Below, in pieces: positions 13,016 through 23,545 of a stretch of 64,000 bases of DNA. Below the pieces are notes generated by a model that saw only the letters and a list, made by a program, of their open reading frames with translations, had not been told where the DNA came from and made no database searches. Each line of letters begins with the position of its first letter. Position 1 is the stretch's first letter. The position numbers and the translations under genes were made by a program. The DNA comes from Gigaspora margarita (Eukaryota > Glomeromycota > Glomeromycetes > Diversisporales > Gigasporaceae): contig WTPW01000363.1 in assembly GCA_009809945.1 (NCBI GenBank), forward strand, positions 277,162 to 341,161. Direction: 5' to 3'.

Positions 13016-13412
13016 ACACTTCTCTCTATATTATATTAATTAGTTACTCAACACTTCAAAAGAAAAAAAAACAATGTCACTTTTTATCAGAAGGTATAGA
13101 TTTTACAGGGTTCTTAACAGCTCATTTAACTTGTATTAATTGCTAATATATATATCAGGCTAGCTTTAGATACCCACCCGCGAGATCTCGAACACATATT
13201 TGATAAATATGGATGACTAAATCATTTAGAAGTTAAGAGAGGTTACGCTTTTGTCAAATATCAGGACGAAAGAGATGCTTCTGATGCTATAAAGGAGACT
13301 GACAGTTTGGTGTGTATTGTGACATGAAAGAAAGATTCGTTAGCAAACTATTAAAAAAAGAGAGAAAGAGTCTTTCTTGTTTTATGTGAAATGGGCTAGA
13401 AAAATAAAAGCG
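13016..13412 (+). pseudogene. RRM (SR-type) gene fragment, tandem copy 1
   Basis: Exon 1 at 13074-13093 encodes MSLFIR. A 65-bp intron (13094-13158, GTATAG to TATCAG, with a CTAAT branch-like site) joins it to an exon reading RLALDTHPRDLEHIFDKYG, then LEVKRGYAFVKYQDERDA. RGYAFVKY is an RNP1 motif and the whole matches the first RRM of SR-type splicing factors. A TGA stands at 13214-13216 where a CGA (Arg) would be expected, and the frame ends soon after the RRM, so it is a truncated pseudogene. It forms a tandem pair with the next entry. Confidence 0.72.
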
Positions 13413-13809
13413 CACACTTCTCTCTATATTATATTAATTAGTTACTCAACACTTCAAAAGAAAAAAAAACAATAGCACTTTTTATTGGAAGGTATGGATT
13501 TTACAGAGTTCTTAACAGGTCACTTAACTCGTATTAATTGCTAATATATATATTAGGCTAGCCTTAGATACCCACCCATGAGATCTCGAACACATCTTTG
13601 ATAAATATGGATGACTAAATCGTTTAGAAGAGAGGTTATGCTTTTTTCAAATATCAGGACGAAAGAGATGCCTTCAATGCTATGAAGGAGACTGACAGTC
13701 TAGTGTGTATTGCGACATAAAAGAAAGATTCGTCAGCAAACTATTAAAAAAAAGGGAGAAACAGTCTTTCTTGTTTCGTATGAAATGGGCTAGAAAAATA
13801 AAAGCGCTC
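13413..13809 (+). pseudogene. RRM (SR-type) gene fragment, tandem copy 2
   Basis: This direct repeat of the previous 397 bp differs by scattered substitutions. The start codon reads ATA, the same TGA is present at the equivalent place, and six bases are missing before the RNP1 motif, which reads RGYAFFKYQDERDA. The shared stop shows the gene was dead, or read differently, before the duplication. Confidence 0.7.
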
Positions 13810-13998
13810 GTCACTTTTAATTTTTTTTCTGAACTTCATAATACGATGATGTAGATTAGTAGATTACCTAGTATTAACGATACGAAGGCGATATGAAACC
13901 GATGGGGCCTTGAAACAATCAAAATTTTTTTTACATTAATCAAACCGGTAATGGGAATTGTAGGTGTAGAAATCAGTTGTGCATTGGTGAGCTGATAA

Positions 13999-14531
13999 GG
14001 GGCATCCATAAATTACATTATGCTTGAGGGGGGGGTCCCCCAAAATATAATGATTTTGCAATATGTAGGAGGGGGTCCACCCCAATATAACAGAATTTTT
14101 TCCTAAAAATTTGTCTAAAACTTGATCCAGTGGTCCAAATTGGATGATTATGGTACCATTCGTACCGTCTCGAGGAGAGGATTCGAATGGTACCAATTTC
14201 ATTTGATTTGGATCTGTATCACGGTTTATTGACGAAATACTTTTGGTTACTATGTTTTCTTATAAAATTACTATAAAATCAATAGTATTTCGTTAATAAA
14301 ACGTGATCCAGTAGTCCAAATGAAATGATTTTGGTACCATTGGATTCGTCTCATAGAGACGAATCGAATGGTACCAAAATCATCCAGATTGGATTACTGA
14401 GTCATTATATATTCAAGTTTTTGTAAAATTATATATATAAACATACGGATTTTTAAAAATTTTTTTATATAGTAGAGGGGGGGTCAAGAGCTACTATGTA
14501 GGGGTACATAACGTTATTTATGGATGCCCCC
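13999..14531. mobile_element. Harbinger-like MITE, copy 1
   Basis: Terminal inverted repeats GGGGCATCCATAAATTAC and GTTATTTATGGATGCCCCC are flanked by TAA on both sides (13996-13998 and 14532-14534), a 3-bp duplication typical of PIF/Harbinger elements. The interior is two back-to-back copies of the dispersed module containing GGTACCATTCGAAT-like arms. No transposase is seen. An inverted relative lies at 29147-29673. Confidence 0.75.
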
Positions 14532-14534
14532 TAA

Positions 14535-15170
14535 TCTGATTTATAATGAATTTAAAAAGAAGTATGTAATAAGAAATTAGATTAAAAAAAAAAGGCAATT
14601 TAAATAAATAATTAAACAACTTACTTAACGTGCCAAAAGCTCTATCAATATATTGCAAACATGTCTAATGAAATATTATAGATAAACACCGAGTACATAA
14701 GAGTTCAAATGAATTTTTTTTGGTCTCATAAATACTTATTACCAATGAGCGCCAGCTTTTTAGGAAACAGTAAAATTGAAGGTGAATTTGTAGTGTGAAA
14801 ATAAAATACTAAAAACACGTAGGAATGCAAGCAGAGATATCATTTTTTTAATGTCAAATAAATAGATAGTATATAGTTTAGTTGGTAATGTAAAATTTTT
14901 GGTATGAATTTTGATAAAACGAACTGAATGAATACCAAAGATAAAATAAAAGCTAAAACACGATTTGTTTTTATAGTATAATCCAGTAACGTAAAGGTAG
15001 AATAATTTGATTTGCAAAAAAGTAATACGCGATTTGTTTTTATACAGGCTTTAAATAAAAGCCCAATCAGATTATAGTTTTGTCTCATAATGCTTGTCTC
15101 CTTAGTGTTTATTTCATGATACCGATACCATTTATCTACACCATTCTATATTATATATTGATTTTAAAAT
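14535..15170. other. Intergenic, nothing recognised
   Basis: AT-rich sequence with only short spurious frames. A short duplicated phrase (ACACGATTTGTTTTTATA / ACGCGATTTGTTTTTATA) occurs near 14957 and 15028. Confidence 0.4.
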
Positions 15171-15180
15171 TATAAGAAAT

Positions 15181-16292
15181 GGGTGTGGTGACATAGTGTA
15201 GCTGGCTTGTTGTCACCCCCCAAGCCTATGTAACGATTCCCACCAAGGGAAAAATTCATCTTTAACATTACACTATCTGCATTACAGTGTGACTGCATTC
15301 TGCGATACAAAGTCGGGTTAGTAGATCTGTAACCTGGCTCACACTGATTATCAGGAGCCAACTGACTTGTGCAATATTACACAAGAGAAAAGAAAGCAAC
15401 TAGGTAACTGGAAGCTAACTAACTTGGGTATCATTACAAGAGAAAAAAGAAGGTGCAGAAATCCTGGGGACAAGTGGGATAAAACAGAAAATGGCTTGAG
15501 CAAGACCCGAGTAAAGAGGTAGCAGGACTTTCAACAGTACTACAGGAACTGAATGGTGACTGACCAGAAGACTGAACAGGCAAGAGCCTCTATAGCAAAG
15601 GGGGCATACCAACCTGGCTGCCGGAGTCGCACCGGAAGAAAAGGACCTATGTTATAGAAGTAGGGACCAAGGAAAGGGAGACCACAAAGCACCTTAGAGC
15701 CTGGCTGATCGATACTTCTGGGCTAACTAGATTGGTAGTTTGAAATTCTGGGAAAAGGATCCTGGTAAGGGAATGGAGTACTGGGGTTCAGTGAACTTCA
15801 CAAGGGCAGTAGTAGGTAATAGTAGCAGTTTAATAGTTAGACCTGATTGCAAGTATATAGGTAAAGCTATAGCGTAAGTTACCGAAAAGTGTAGGTAAGC
15901 ACCAGAAACGGTGAATGCTCTACCAAGTTTTCCCAAGGATAACAGACCAGGAATGCCTAGCTAGGTCCTAAAAACTACGGATAAGCATCTGGAACTGTCT
16001 GACTGACTTATATAACGGGATTGTTCTGGTGACACAAGATGGGTTTGGCAGAAGGGACAAAATATCAGAGGGTTTAAATAGGCAATGCTGGTATGTGGGT
16101 TGTAGGTATGGCAGCTAGTATAGAACCTTAGGTGGCTACTTAAATAGGCAACCAAAAGTTGCAGGTGTGGCTAGTTGTACTCTCTTCAATGTAACAAATG
16201 CTAGTGATCCCTTTGAGGATTACTGACGGCCCTAATATATTGAATAAAAATTCCTAAGTCCCAAGTCGGGCACTTTAATATCAAAAAAAAAT
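15181..16292 (+). mobile_element. Retroposon-like block with A-run and 11-bp repeats
   Basis: This 1.1-kb block is clearly richer in GC than its flanks. It is bordered by TTATAAGAAAT on the left (15170-15180) and the same 11 bases on the right (16292-16302), after an A-run at 16283-16291. The first ~75 bases are tRNA-like: an A-box-like TAGTGTAGCTGG and a weak B-box GTAACGATTCCC. It could be a long SINE-like element. A solo LTR-like relic was also considered, but no matching TG...CA ends were clear. It has no credible open frame. Confidence 0.42.
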
Positions 16293-16302
16293 TTATAAGA
16301 AA

Positions 16303-16873
16303 TAAGTTTTACCAAAATGCACCTATAGTGTTTTATACCATATTATACAAAACTATTAGTATAGCCAATCAAAATTTAAGATCAGATGTAATATAAAATT
16401 TCATTTTTTTGTTTATTTTTTTAAAAACATTCATATCTCAAAATTTTGCTTATGAAACTACCTTTGGCTCTAATAAAAAAAATTTTTTGCTAAATTTTGT
16501 ATATACTAATATTAAATAAAATTCTAGGCCTCACCCTAACTCTAAAATAATTAAATTTTAATTTTTGTTTATAAAAATATTTTTTGTTTTTGTTATATGA
16601 GTTTGCAAATCTAATTTACATATGGTAATAAAGCACTATAAGTCCATTTTATAATAATTGAAAAAAATTATTTTGATTTAAGGTAATACAAATCTAAAAA
16701 TAGTTAAATTTAGCTATAAATTTGGGATCTACTATTTCTACTATGGTAAATTGCTATTTTTACTATGGTTATACAATTTTTTTTTAACTTTGGCAGTCTT
16801 GCTAAGACTTTTTATTAGAATTCTTTTGTATTACATTATATTCATAAATGAAAATACTACTAGCCACATGCAT
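16303..16873. other. AT-rich spacer with one TIR-family end
   Basis: No gene is seen. CTACTATTTCTACTATGGTA at 16728-16747 is another end of the family noted at 11565. Confidence 0.4.
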
Positions 16874-17379
16874 AGGTCAAAATTATATATATCGGTATAA
16901 TATCAGGTACCTGATATATATATTATATGTATATGATATGTGACCGATATGTGTAGGATATATTTATACACATACCCAATATGTGTAGAGTTCATGCAGG
17001 ATATCAGGCACATATCGGACACATATAGTACATATATAGTATACATGCCGTATACATGCCGTATATATATCGCATATATAAATTCTGTAATACATTATGT
17101 ACTCGACATGTACCCAATATAAAGTACTAAAGTAACATCAAGAAAGAATAAATTCGAATATTCATATATTTTTTACAATCATCTAATTATCACTTTGCTA
17201 TAACAATAATATAAAGCAATTTAATAAAAATTTTATTTTTTTTATTTATTTATTATAAACAATTCTCTAACAAATTGGTTACAATTTGGAATCTAACATC
17301 TATAATTTACAATCCTATAGCAAATAACTAATGAAACACTAGCAATAATACAATGAAAAAAAGAAAAAAGTTCAACTAA

Positions 17380-18110
17380 CAAAATATCTAAAATGCCCAA
17401 GAAAACTAACAAGGTACCCAAGGTAAAATCTACAAGACACCCAAAAATGCATCAAAGCAACATCAAAATCGGTGACAAAACACCTGAGGCAACCACGAAC
17501 TCACACAGAGAGCACCCAAAAAAACTGATAGTGTACCCAAAATGAAATCTATGACAAGAGACCCTGAAACGCACCCAAGCAATATCGAAATCAGTGACAA
17601 GACACTATGTAGTCATACAAGAACACCCAAAAAAACTAATAGGCACCCAAAGCGAAAACTCTAAAACAACGTTGAAATTGGCAACAAGACACCTGAGACA
17701 ATCACGAAATCACTCGAAGAACCTAAAAAACAGAAAAACTAAAGAATAATATTTGAACTAGAGCACATCAACAAAAATATAACAAGAAAAACATGGTGCC
17801 AGCAATGAATAATACACCGAAATAGTCAACACCAATAACGAATCACTGACTAATGACTTCAATGCCAAAATCTGAAGCTATTACCCGAAGAACATAAAAA
17901 AGAAAAATGCGGAAGTTATTATTTGAACTAAAAAGTGATAAAGGACACCAACAACCAAAAAATGCACACATCGAAATAAGATGACACCAACAGTGGCAAA
18001 AGAAGTTGTAATAGCACCAACAACGAAGTTCTAGATGGTGCCATTTTCTAGAAAAATTCTTCTTGGACTTTTAAAAGTATATTCTCTCTCTAAAGACACT
18101 GACGAACCAA
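17380..18110. repeat. Degenerate ACCCAAAAA minisatellite
   Basis: Imperfect repeats of roughly 100-130 bp contain ACCCAAAAAAACTGATAG, GCAACATCAAAATCGGTGAC and GAAATCACT. They are too diverged to count reliably. The coding frames are all broken. Confidence 0.5.
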
Positions 18111-18179
18111 AGCAATTACACAAAGACTACCTTAAAGACTTCTCAAAACTCTGTCAGGACTTTGGCATTTGAGAAAGGT

Positions 18180-18885
18180 ATAGACGACAGTTATTTTCTG
18201 AAAAAAAATTAGCAGTTAGTACTGTATTAAAAAAATTAAAATAACAACAAAAAAAAAGAAAAAAAAGTATACTTATCTTATTCAGATCTGTATAACGGGG
18301 AAAATTTAAATAAAATAATACAAAAAACAAAATAAATTTAAAATAAATTAAAAAAAATAGTTAAAATAAATTTAAATAATAAAAATAAAGAAATGTTTAA
18401 ATAAAAAAAATTATAATAAATAATTAATAAAAAAAAATTATAATAAATAATTAAAAAAAATTTAAATAATAAATAAATTAAAAAAATAAAAAAAAATGTA
18501 AATAAAAAATAAAAAAAAATAACTGCTTAAAAAAAAATTAAAATAAATAAATATTTAAATAAAAACCATTTAAAAATACAAATAGAATACATAATAAAAC
18601 AAAAAAAAAAACAAGAAAAAGATAATAAATAATAAAAAAAACAATTTAAAATTATAAAAAATAAAAAAATTTAAAAACCAATAAAAAAAATTAAATTTTA
18701 AAATAAAAAAAATTTTAAAAAATCAAATTAAAAAAAAAGTGATAAAAAAAAACAATAAAAAAAAAATTTAAAATAAAAAAAAATTAAAAAAAAATTTAAA
18801 AAAAAATTAAAAATTAAAAAAAAATCGAATTAAAAAAAAAGCAATAAAAAAAACTATAAAAAAATTTGAATAAAACAAAATATTT
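18180..18885. repeat. A-rich low-complexity tract
   Basis: Almost entirely A with T, as AAATAAATT and AAAAAATTTAAA units. Nothing else is seen in it. Confidence 0.75.
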
Positions 18886-19427
18886 ATTGTTTCCTGTGCA
18901 TATATGCAAATATGGTGAGAATAAAAATTCTGGCCTTACTATGAGAATTTCCAGTTATTCCCTGCTATAGAGATAACCAAAAATTTACTTTTTATTCCTA
19001 CCATTGCATATATGCACTATAGATGCAATTCGTTATCTATTTTTACTACCACTTTTATTGCTAGTTAATACTGTATTTATCAGGTACCCGATATATATCA
19101 AATTAAAAAAAATTTTTAAGTAGTAAAAATTATTTTTTATATCGTAAAGGATAAATTTTTTTGAATATATAGAATATCTGCTTTGCAAACAATAATTTAT
19201 AATTATTATATATGTAGATTTAAAAATTATTTTTATTACATATACACATCGGGTACCCGATTTATCCAAACTATACGATATATGTATGGTAGGTCACCGA
19301 TATGTAGCATTTTATATATTTTTCCATTATAGTAATATGGTACCTGAAAGGTACTCGATATATTGGATTTTGACCTGTGATGTGCACTTTTGGTGCCTAA
19401 TTTAAGTAGTCCACTCAAAGGTTCTAT

Positions 19428-19620
19428 ACTAGCTAGAACCCCAAAATATATAGAGAGGGTAGGGTTTTAGTTTGCTTATTTTTGGCCTTTTTTGTGCAAA
19501 TTGTTTCTTTTTATAGTAATTAGTTTGCTTATTTTTGCCTTTTTTCTTGCAGATTTTTCTATATTTAGTAATTTTTGTAAAACCTTACCCTTTTGTAGAC
19601 ATTTTGGGGTCCTACTAGCT
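19428..19620. mobile_element. Small MITE, about 190 bp
   Basis: Terminal inverted repeats of about 40 bp: ACTAGCTAGAACCCCAAAAT with GAGGGTAGGGTTTT on the left, and AAAACCTTACCC with ATTTTGGGGTCCTACTAG on the right. The interior repeats TTAGTTTGCTTATTTTTG twice. It is non-coding. Confidence 0.5.
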
Positions 19621-19639
19621 GCTATATCTACAATTCAAC

Positions 19640-20220
19640 CACAGAAGTTGCCTATTTAAATCCACTAATTTTCTAATACATATAATACTATTTTCTAATT
19701 TAGTCTGATCTTACTTCATTTTTTCTGAGGAAATCAAGTATGACATGCCATACTGGTCTCATCTAAGTTTGACTAGAAGTACTATTGAACTACCACGTCT
19801 ATTTTATATTCGTTTATAGATTTTCAGTAACTGATGCATCTGCATTATACCAATACTTGCAGTCTGGTATCATTTCAAACTGCTAGGTACTTCTCTTGCC
19901 CTTATAAGGTTCATTCAGATCCTAGTACTAATCTTTTTATAGTAGTACTATCAGAGATCTTAATATACCTTCTTGTTTGGGACTTTCCAAATGGGTTTCT
20001 TTTTTTTTAGTTCCTTGAATTTTTAGAGTTACAATACCATTGCACCTGAGAGCTCCCATTCAAAATGGTGAAAACAAGGTTACAGGTTTTTTACCTAACT
20101 GATATAAGCCACAGTTACTATATCACAGGCTTAATTTTTGTTATCATCTTTAGTAGGATTTGAACTTTCAATTTGCCACTTGGGTGACAACCTGGCCATT
20201 TCTTTAAATTGTCATACCCT
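19640..20220 (-). mobile_element. Possible tRNA-headed SINE relic
   Basis: On the minus strand from about 20205, GGCCAGGTTGTCACCC resembles a tRNA A-box region, and AGTTCAAATCC 28 bases on matches a B box. The block has higher GC than its flanks. No tail or target duplication was found, so this is a weak call. Confidence 0.25.
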
Positions 20221-20269
20221 TTAAAATTTTCTATTTTTAGATTTAATATAATATAATATAAATTTATAT

Positions 20270-22460
20270 TCTAACTTTATCTTTAACTATAATCCTAAAA
20301 CTAATAAGTAAGCCTTCTTTGGCTACTGTTTAAAGATATAGAGCTCATTTGTCTAATTCTAATAGTAGTTAAATTATTAAAAACAGCCCAATGAATTCCA
20401 AGATACTTGGAATCAAAAAAAGAATATAAGAATCAGCAAATTTACTGTTATGCAAACTATTTATTTTTTCTTTACATATGTTTTAAAAAGATTTTTTATC
20501 ATAGCAAAAAAATTTACTAAAAAAGTAATAAATTACGTCTTAAGAAACTAGCATTTTTTGAGCCAAAAAACATTATTTAAAAGCCAAAGCCAATTGTGAT
20601 AATAAAATTCTATACAAATCACAATTTTTTATTTAATAGCTTTTTTTTAGCTTTATATTTCTTTATATACTGTTATTCTATATTCACTTTTTTAAAGATA
20701 GTAGAGAACTAGAGTGATCTTAAATAGTAAACACTTAGTGTACCTTCACTTGTTATTGTGATATATCTAAGCCGGAAAGCATTTTTTAATAAAACTTAAC
20801 AAAGAAGATTTGCAATTACAAAAGAGGCAACAATTAAAAGTAAATGAGGATACTAATAATTGTTTAATTTAAGTCATAAATAATTGTATTTATTAGTAAA
20901 AGCGTATAAAAACTCGATATTGAACTTGGGGCCCACATCTGTTGCTTTTATACTTTTTGTTTTTCACAAATGTAACAAACACCTATTAAATGTCCAATAA
21001 ATCTACTACTAATAAAATATATACAGTCAGACCTCTCTATAATCACAAGTTGTTTATGTCCTATTTTGGTGATTGAATAGAGGTGTGACTATAAATAAAA
21101 TACCTTGTCATAGTCACATGACCAAAGGTCAATAAGTACAGTAATATATTTGTGCATATTTGAAATACTATTAAAAAATTTAAAATATTTGATAGTGAAT
21201 AACTTTTGATCCAGTGGTCCAATTTGGATAAAATGACTACCAGAGTGTTTTCTAAAGAGTATAAAATTGTTAAATCTAGTTACAAAATACTAAGATCATT
21301 AAGAATTTTTTGCCTAGATATTTAAATTTAACCAATTCTTAAACATGTAAAGTGACACAAATCCTTAATGATCATAGAAGTCTGTAATTAGATTTTGATG
21401 ATCTTGAACTCATTAGAATCATCTCATTGAGATGAACATTTTGGTGGTTGTTTTATTTAAATCAGACTATTGCATCAAAAGTTATTTGCTGTCAAACATG
21501 AATTTTTAATAAAATATTTTAAATATGAATATTGGCCAATCAGATTTTTTTACCTATATTTAGTTAAAATTGGTGACTATAAAGAGGTTTTTATTAATAA
21601 AATTGATAAAAAAAATCAAATTTTTTTTGTGATAGTGATTATAGATGATTTGTGACTATAAGAAGGTTTTTTTACTATGTTTAAGTCCATTGCACAATAT
21701 TGGGTGCTTACATAGAGGTGTGACTATATGGGTGTGACTATAGAGAGGTCTGATTGTAGTATAACTAAAATAAATATAATATATGTATAAATAATATATA
21801 TTGGATAAATAAAATATATAAAATATCTGCTATAAAAATGATGTCTGATAGATCTGTAAGATCTAATGTTTTTGCCTGCAGTAATCGCCTAGCCAATCAG
21901 ATTGCAGATTATTTTTATTGGCTTTAATCTCATTATCTAGTGGCCAGATTTGGATGATCTATAGCTCGTTAGAACTATCTCAACAAGCTGAGGTGAATGG
22001 TAGTTATTTTATTTAATTTGGATCAGTAGATCAAGAGTTATAATCGATTTTGTGGTTTATATCAGTTTCTATAGATCAACAATATATTTTGAAAATTTTT
22101 TTAATTATAGTAAAAATTTTTACTAAGAGAATATTAAATTAAGTTTTAAGAAACTAGCATTTTTTTGATCCAAAAAACAACTTTACTTAATAGTCCAAAG
22201 ATAATTGTAATAAAATTCTGGGCAAATCATAATTTCATTTGACATCATTTTTCTATAGTGCTTTGTATAATAGTGAATTTGTCAATCCTTATGTTCACTT
22301 CTTTGATTCCAGTATTTTGGGATCCACTAGGTCGATTTTAATAATTTAACTACCATTAGAATCAGAAAAATAAGCTCTACAACTTTTAATTAGAAGCCAA
22401 AGAAGGTGTACTTATTAATTTTTAAGGTTAGAGTTAGAGTTAGATTAAAATTAGATTTAG
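20270..22460. mobile_element. Large inverted-arm element with nested pogo-like insert
   Basis: Arms of about 390 bp at 20270-20660 and 22080-22460 are inverted copies. Both contain AGAAACTAGCATTTTTT, a GCAAATTTACTGTTAT-type word, and CTTCTTTGGCT or its complement next to TTAGGG-like repeats. The same arm family flanks the SINE at 34-35 kb. Between the arms lie a complete pogo-like element and a palindromic module (21940-22050). No transposase frame is seen. Confidence 0.5.
21024..21756. mobile_element. Pogo-like non-autonomous DNA transposon
   Basis: Inverted ends CAGTCAGACCTCTCTATAAT and CTATAGAGAGGTCTGATTG are flanked by TA at 21022-21023 and 21757-21758. CAGTnnnACCTCnnTATA is the usual terminal pattern of pogo/Tigger/Fot1 elements. 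The 733-bp interior has no DDE transposase and includes the dispersed module at 21195-21470. Confidence 0.7.
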
Positions 22461-22469
22461 AATTAGATA

Positions 22470-23390
22470 TATTACTAGCATAAGGGTACATCCTTTCGTC
22501 CATAATATAGTTAATTCTAAAAAAAAGTTACACACAGGTGTTAGAATGTAACTTGATGTTAGCAGATATATAAATAATATAAATTATTTAGTACAATATA
22601 ATACATTAGTATTTAGTAAAGTAGCTAATTACAATCAAAATTGCTAATCTAAAGCATATCAGATAAAATTGTAATGAACTATAAAAAATTACAGGTTTTG
22701 TTGTTTGCAATTTATAGTTCCATTTTGATTAACTGTACTTATAATATTTTTAATAGTTAAAAAAAGTATATGATACTGCTGTTAAAATTACAACCCAATT
22801 TATTTTAAACTTTAATATAATGTCTAAAAGTTAAGACTTTAATTACATTTTATTAACAGAGTTTAAGTAGTAACTTATAAAAGTACAAACTTTATGTGTG
22901 AAAATTTTAGTAATTTTTTCATCTTCATTATGCTAAAGTTTTAATTACTTATTCTTATAATTTTAAGAGTGTTTTCACAAAAATTTTATTTTTTGAATAT
23001 TATTTTATCAAAACTTAACTTTTTTTTATTCCCTTACCTACCTTTATATTTAAATAACAAAAAGGAAATATAATAGCACAATTTTTGCTAGTGTGAGTAA
23101 AATAAAATGATTTAAAAAAAATTAGACATTTTAACATGCCTATTGAAAAGAATAAATTACACATCCAAAACAGAGTTGATATGCCTTAGCATGAAATTCA
23201 ACAACATTAGCTAACAAAATTTCTATTGTTAGTTAATGCAATAACAATAATGGCCTATAATATTACAATTACTTCATAATAGCATTATACTAGTAATTTA
23301 AGGCTTCTCTAAATACAACATTCTGAGTATAAACACAATCTTTTTCTTGAATTTATCCATTTTTAACTACTCAGCCAATTGTTTTTTGAC
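22470..23390. other. AT-rich spacer, nothing recognised
   Basis: No gene or clear repeat was recognised between the inverted-arm element and the Helitron. Confidence 0.35.
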
Positions 23391-23394
23391 AATA

Positions 23395-23545
23395 TCTCAC
23401 CATACACTGGGCCAATTTGAATGATCTAACTACCATTAGATGCATCTCAACGAGCTTTACAACTTTCAATAAAAATTTGTCTAAATCTTGATCCAGAGGT
23501 CCAAATTGGATAATTTTGGCACCATTTGAATTATCTCGAGGAGAA
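23395..23545. repeat. Dispersed palindromic module next to the Helitron end
   Basis: GGGCCAATTTGAATGATCTA and then ATCCAGAGGTCCAAATTGG, with ATTATCTCGAGGAGA, match the module seen in the Harbinger-like MITEs. It directly follows the helicase C-terminus of the Helitron on the minus strand. Confidence 0.5.

Larger units (their letters stand above)
16874..19376. mobile_element. Large TIR element filled with simple repeats
   Basis: The ends AGGTCAAAATTATATATATC and, inverted, GATATATTGGATTTTGACCT are about 2.5 kb apart. Both sides have subterminal GATATATATCGGGTACC-like words, many palindromic (CAGGTACCTG, CGGGTACCCG). The interior is minisatellite and A-rich sequence with no transposase. No convincing target duplication was found, so the ends are approximate. 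Confidence 0.4.

Noticed and set aside
13936-14202. 88-codon minus-strand frame
   Set aside because: It runs across the edge of the Harbinger-like MITE and its palindromic module.
15170-16155. Several minus-strand frames of about 60-70 codons
   Set aside because: They lie in the GC-richer retroposon-like block, follow no shared frame and match no domain I recognise.
16940-17122. Short plus-strand frame rich in Tyr, Ile and Met
   Set aside because: It is a product of the ATATGTGTACCCGATATAT-type subterminal repeats of the surrounding element.
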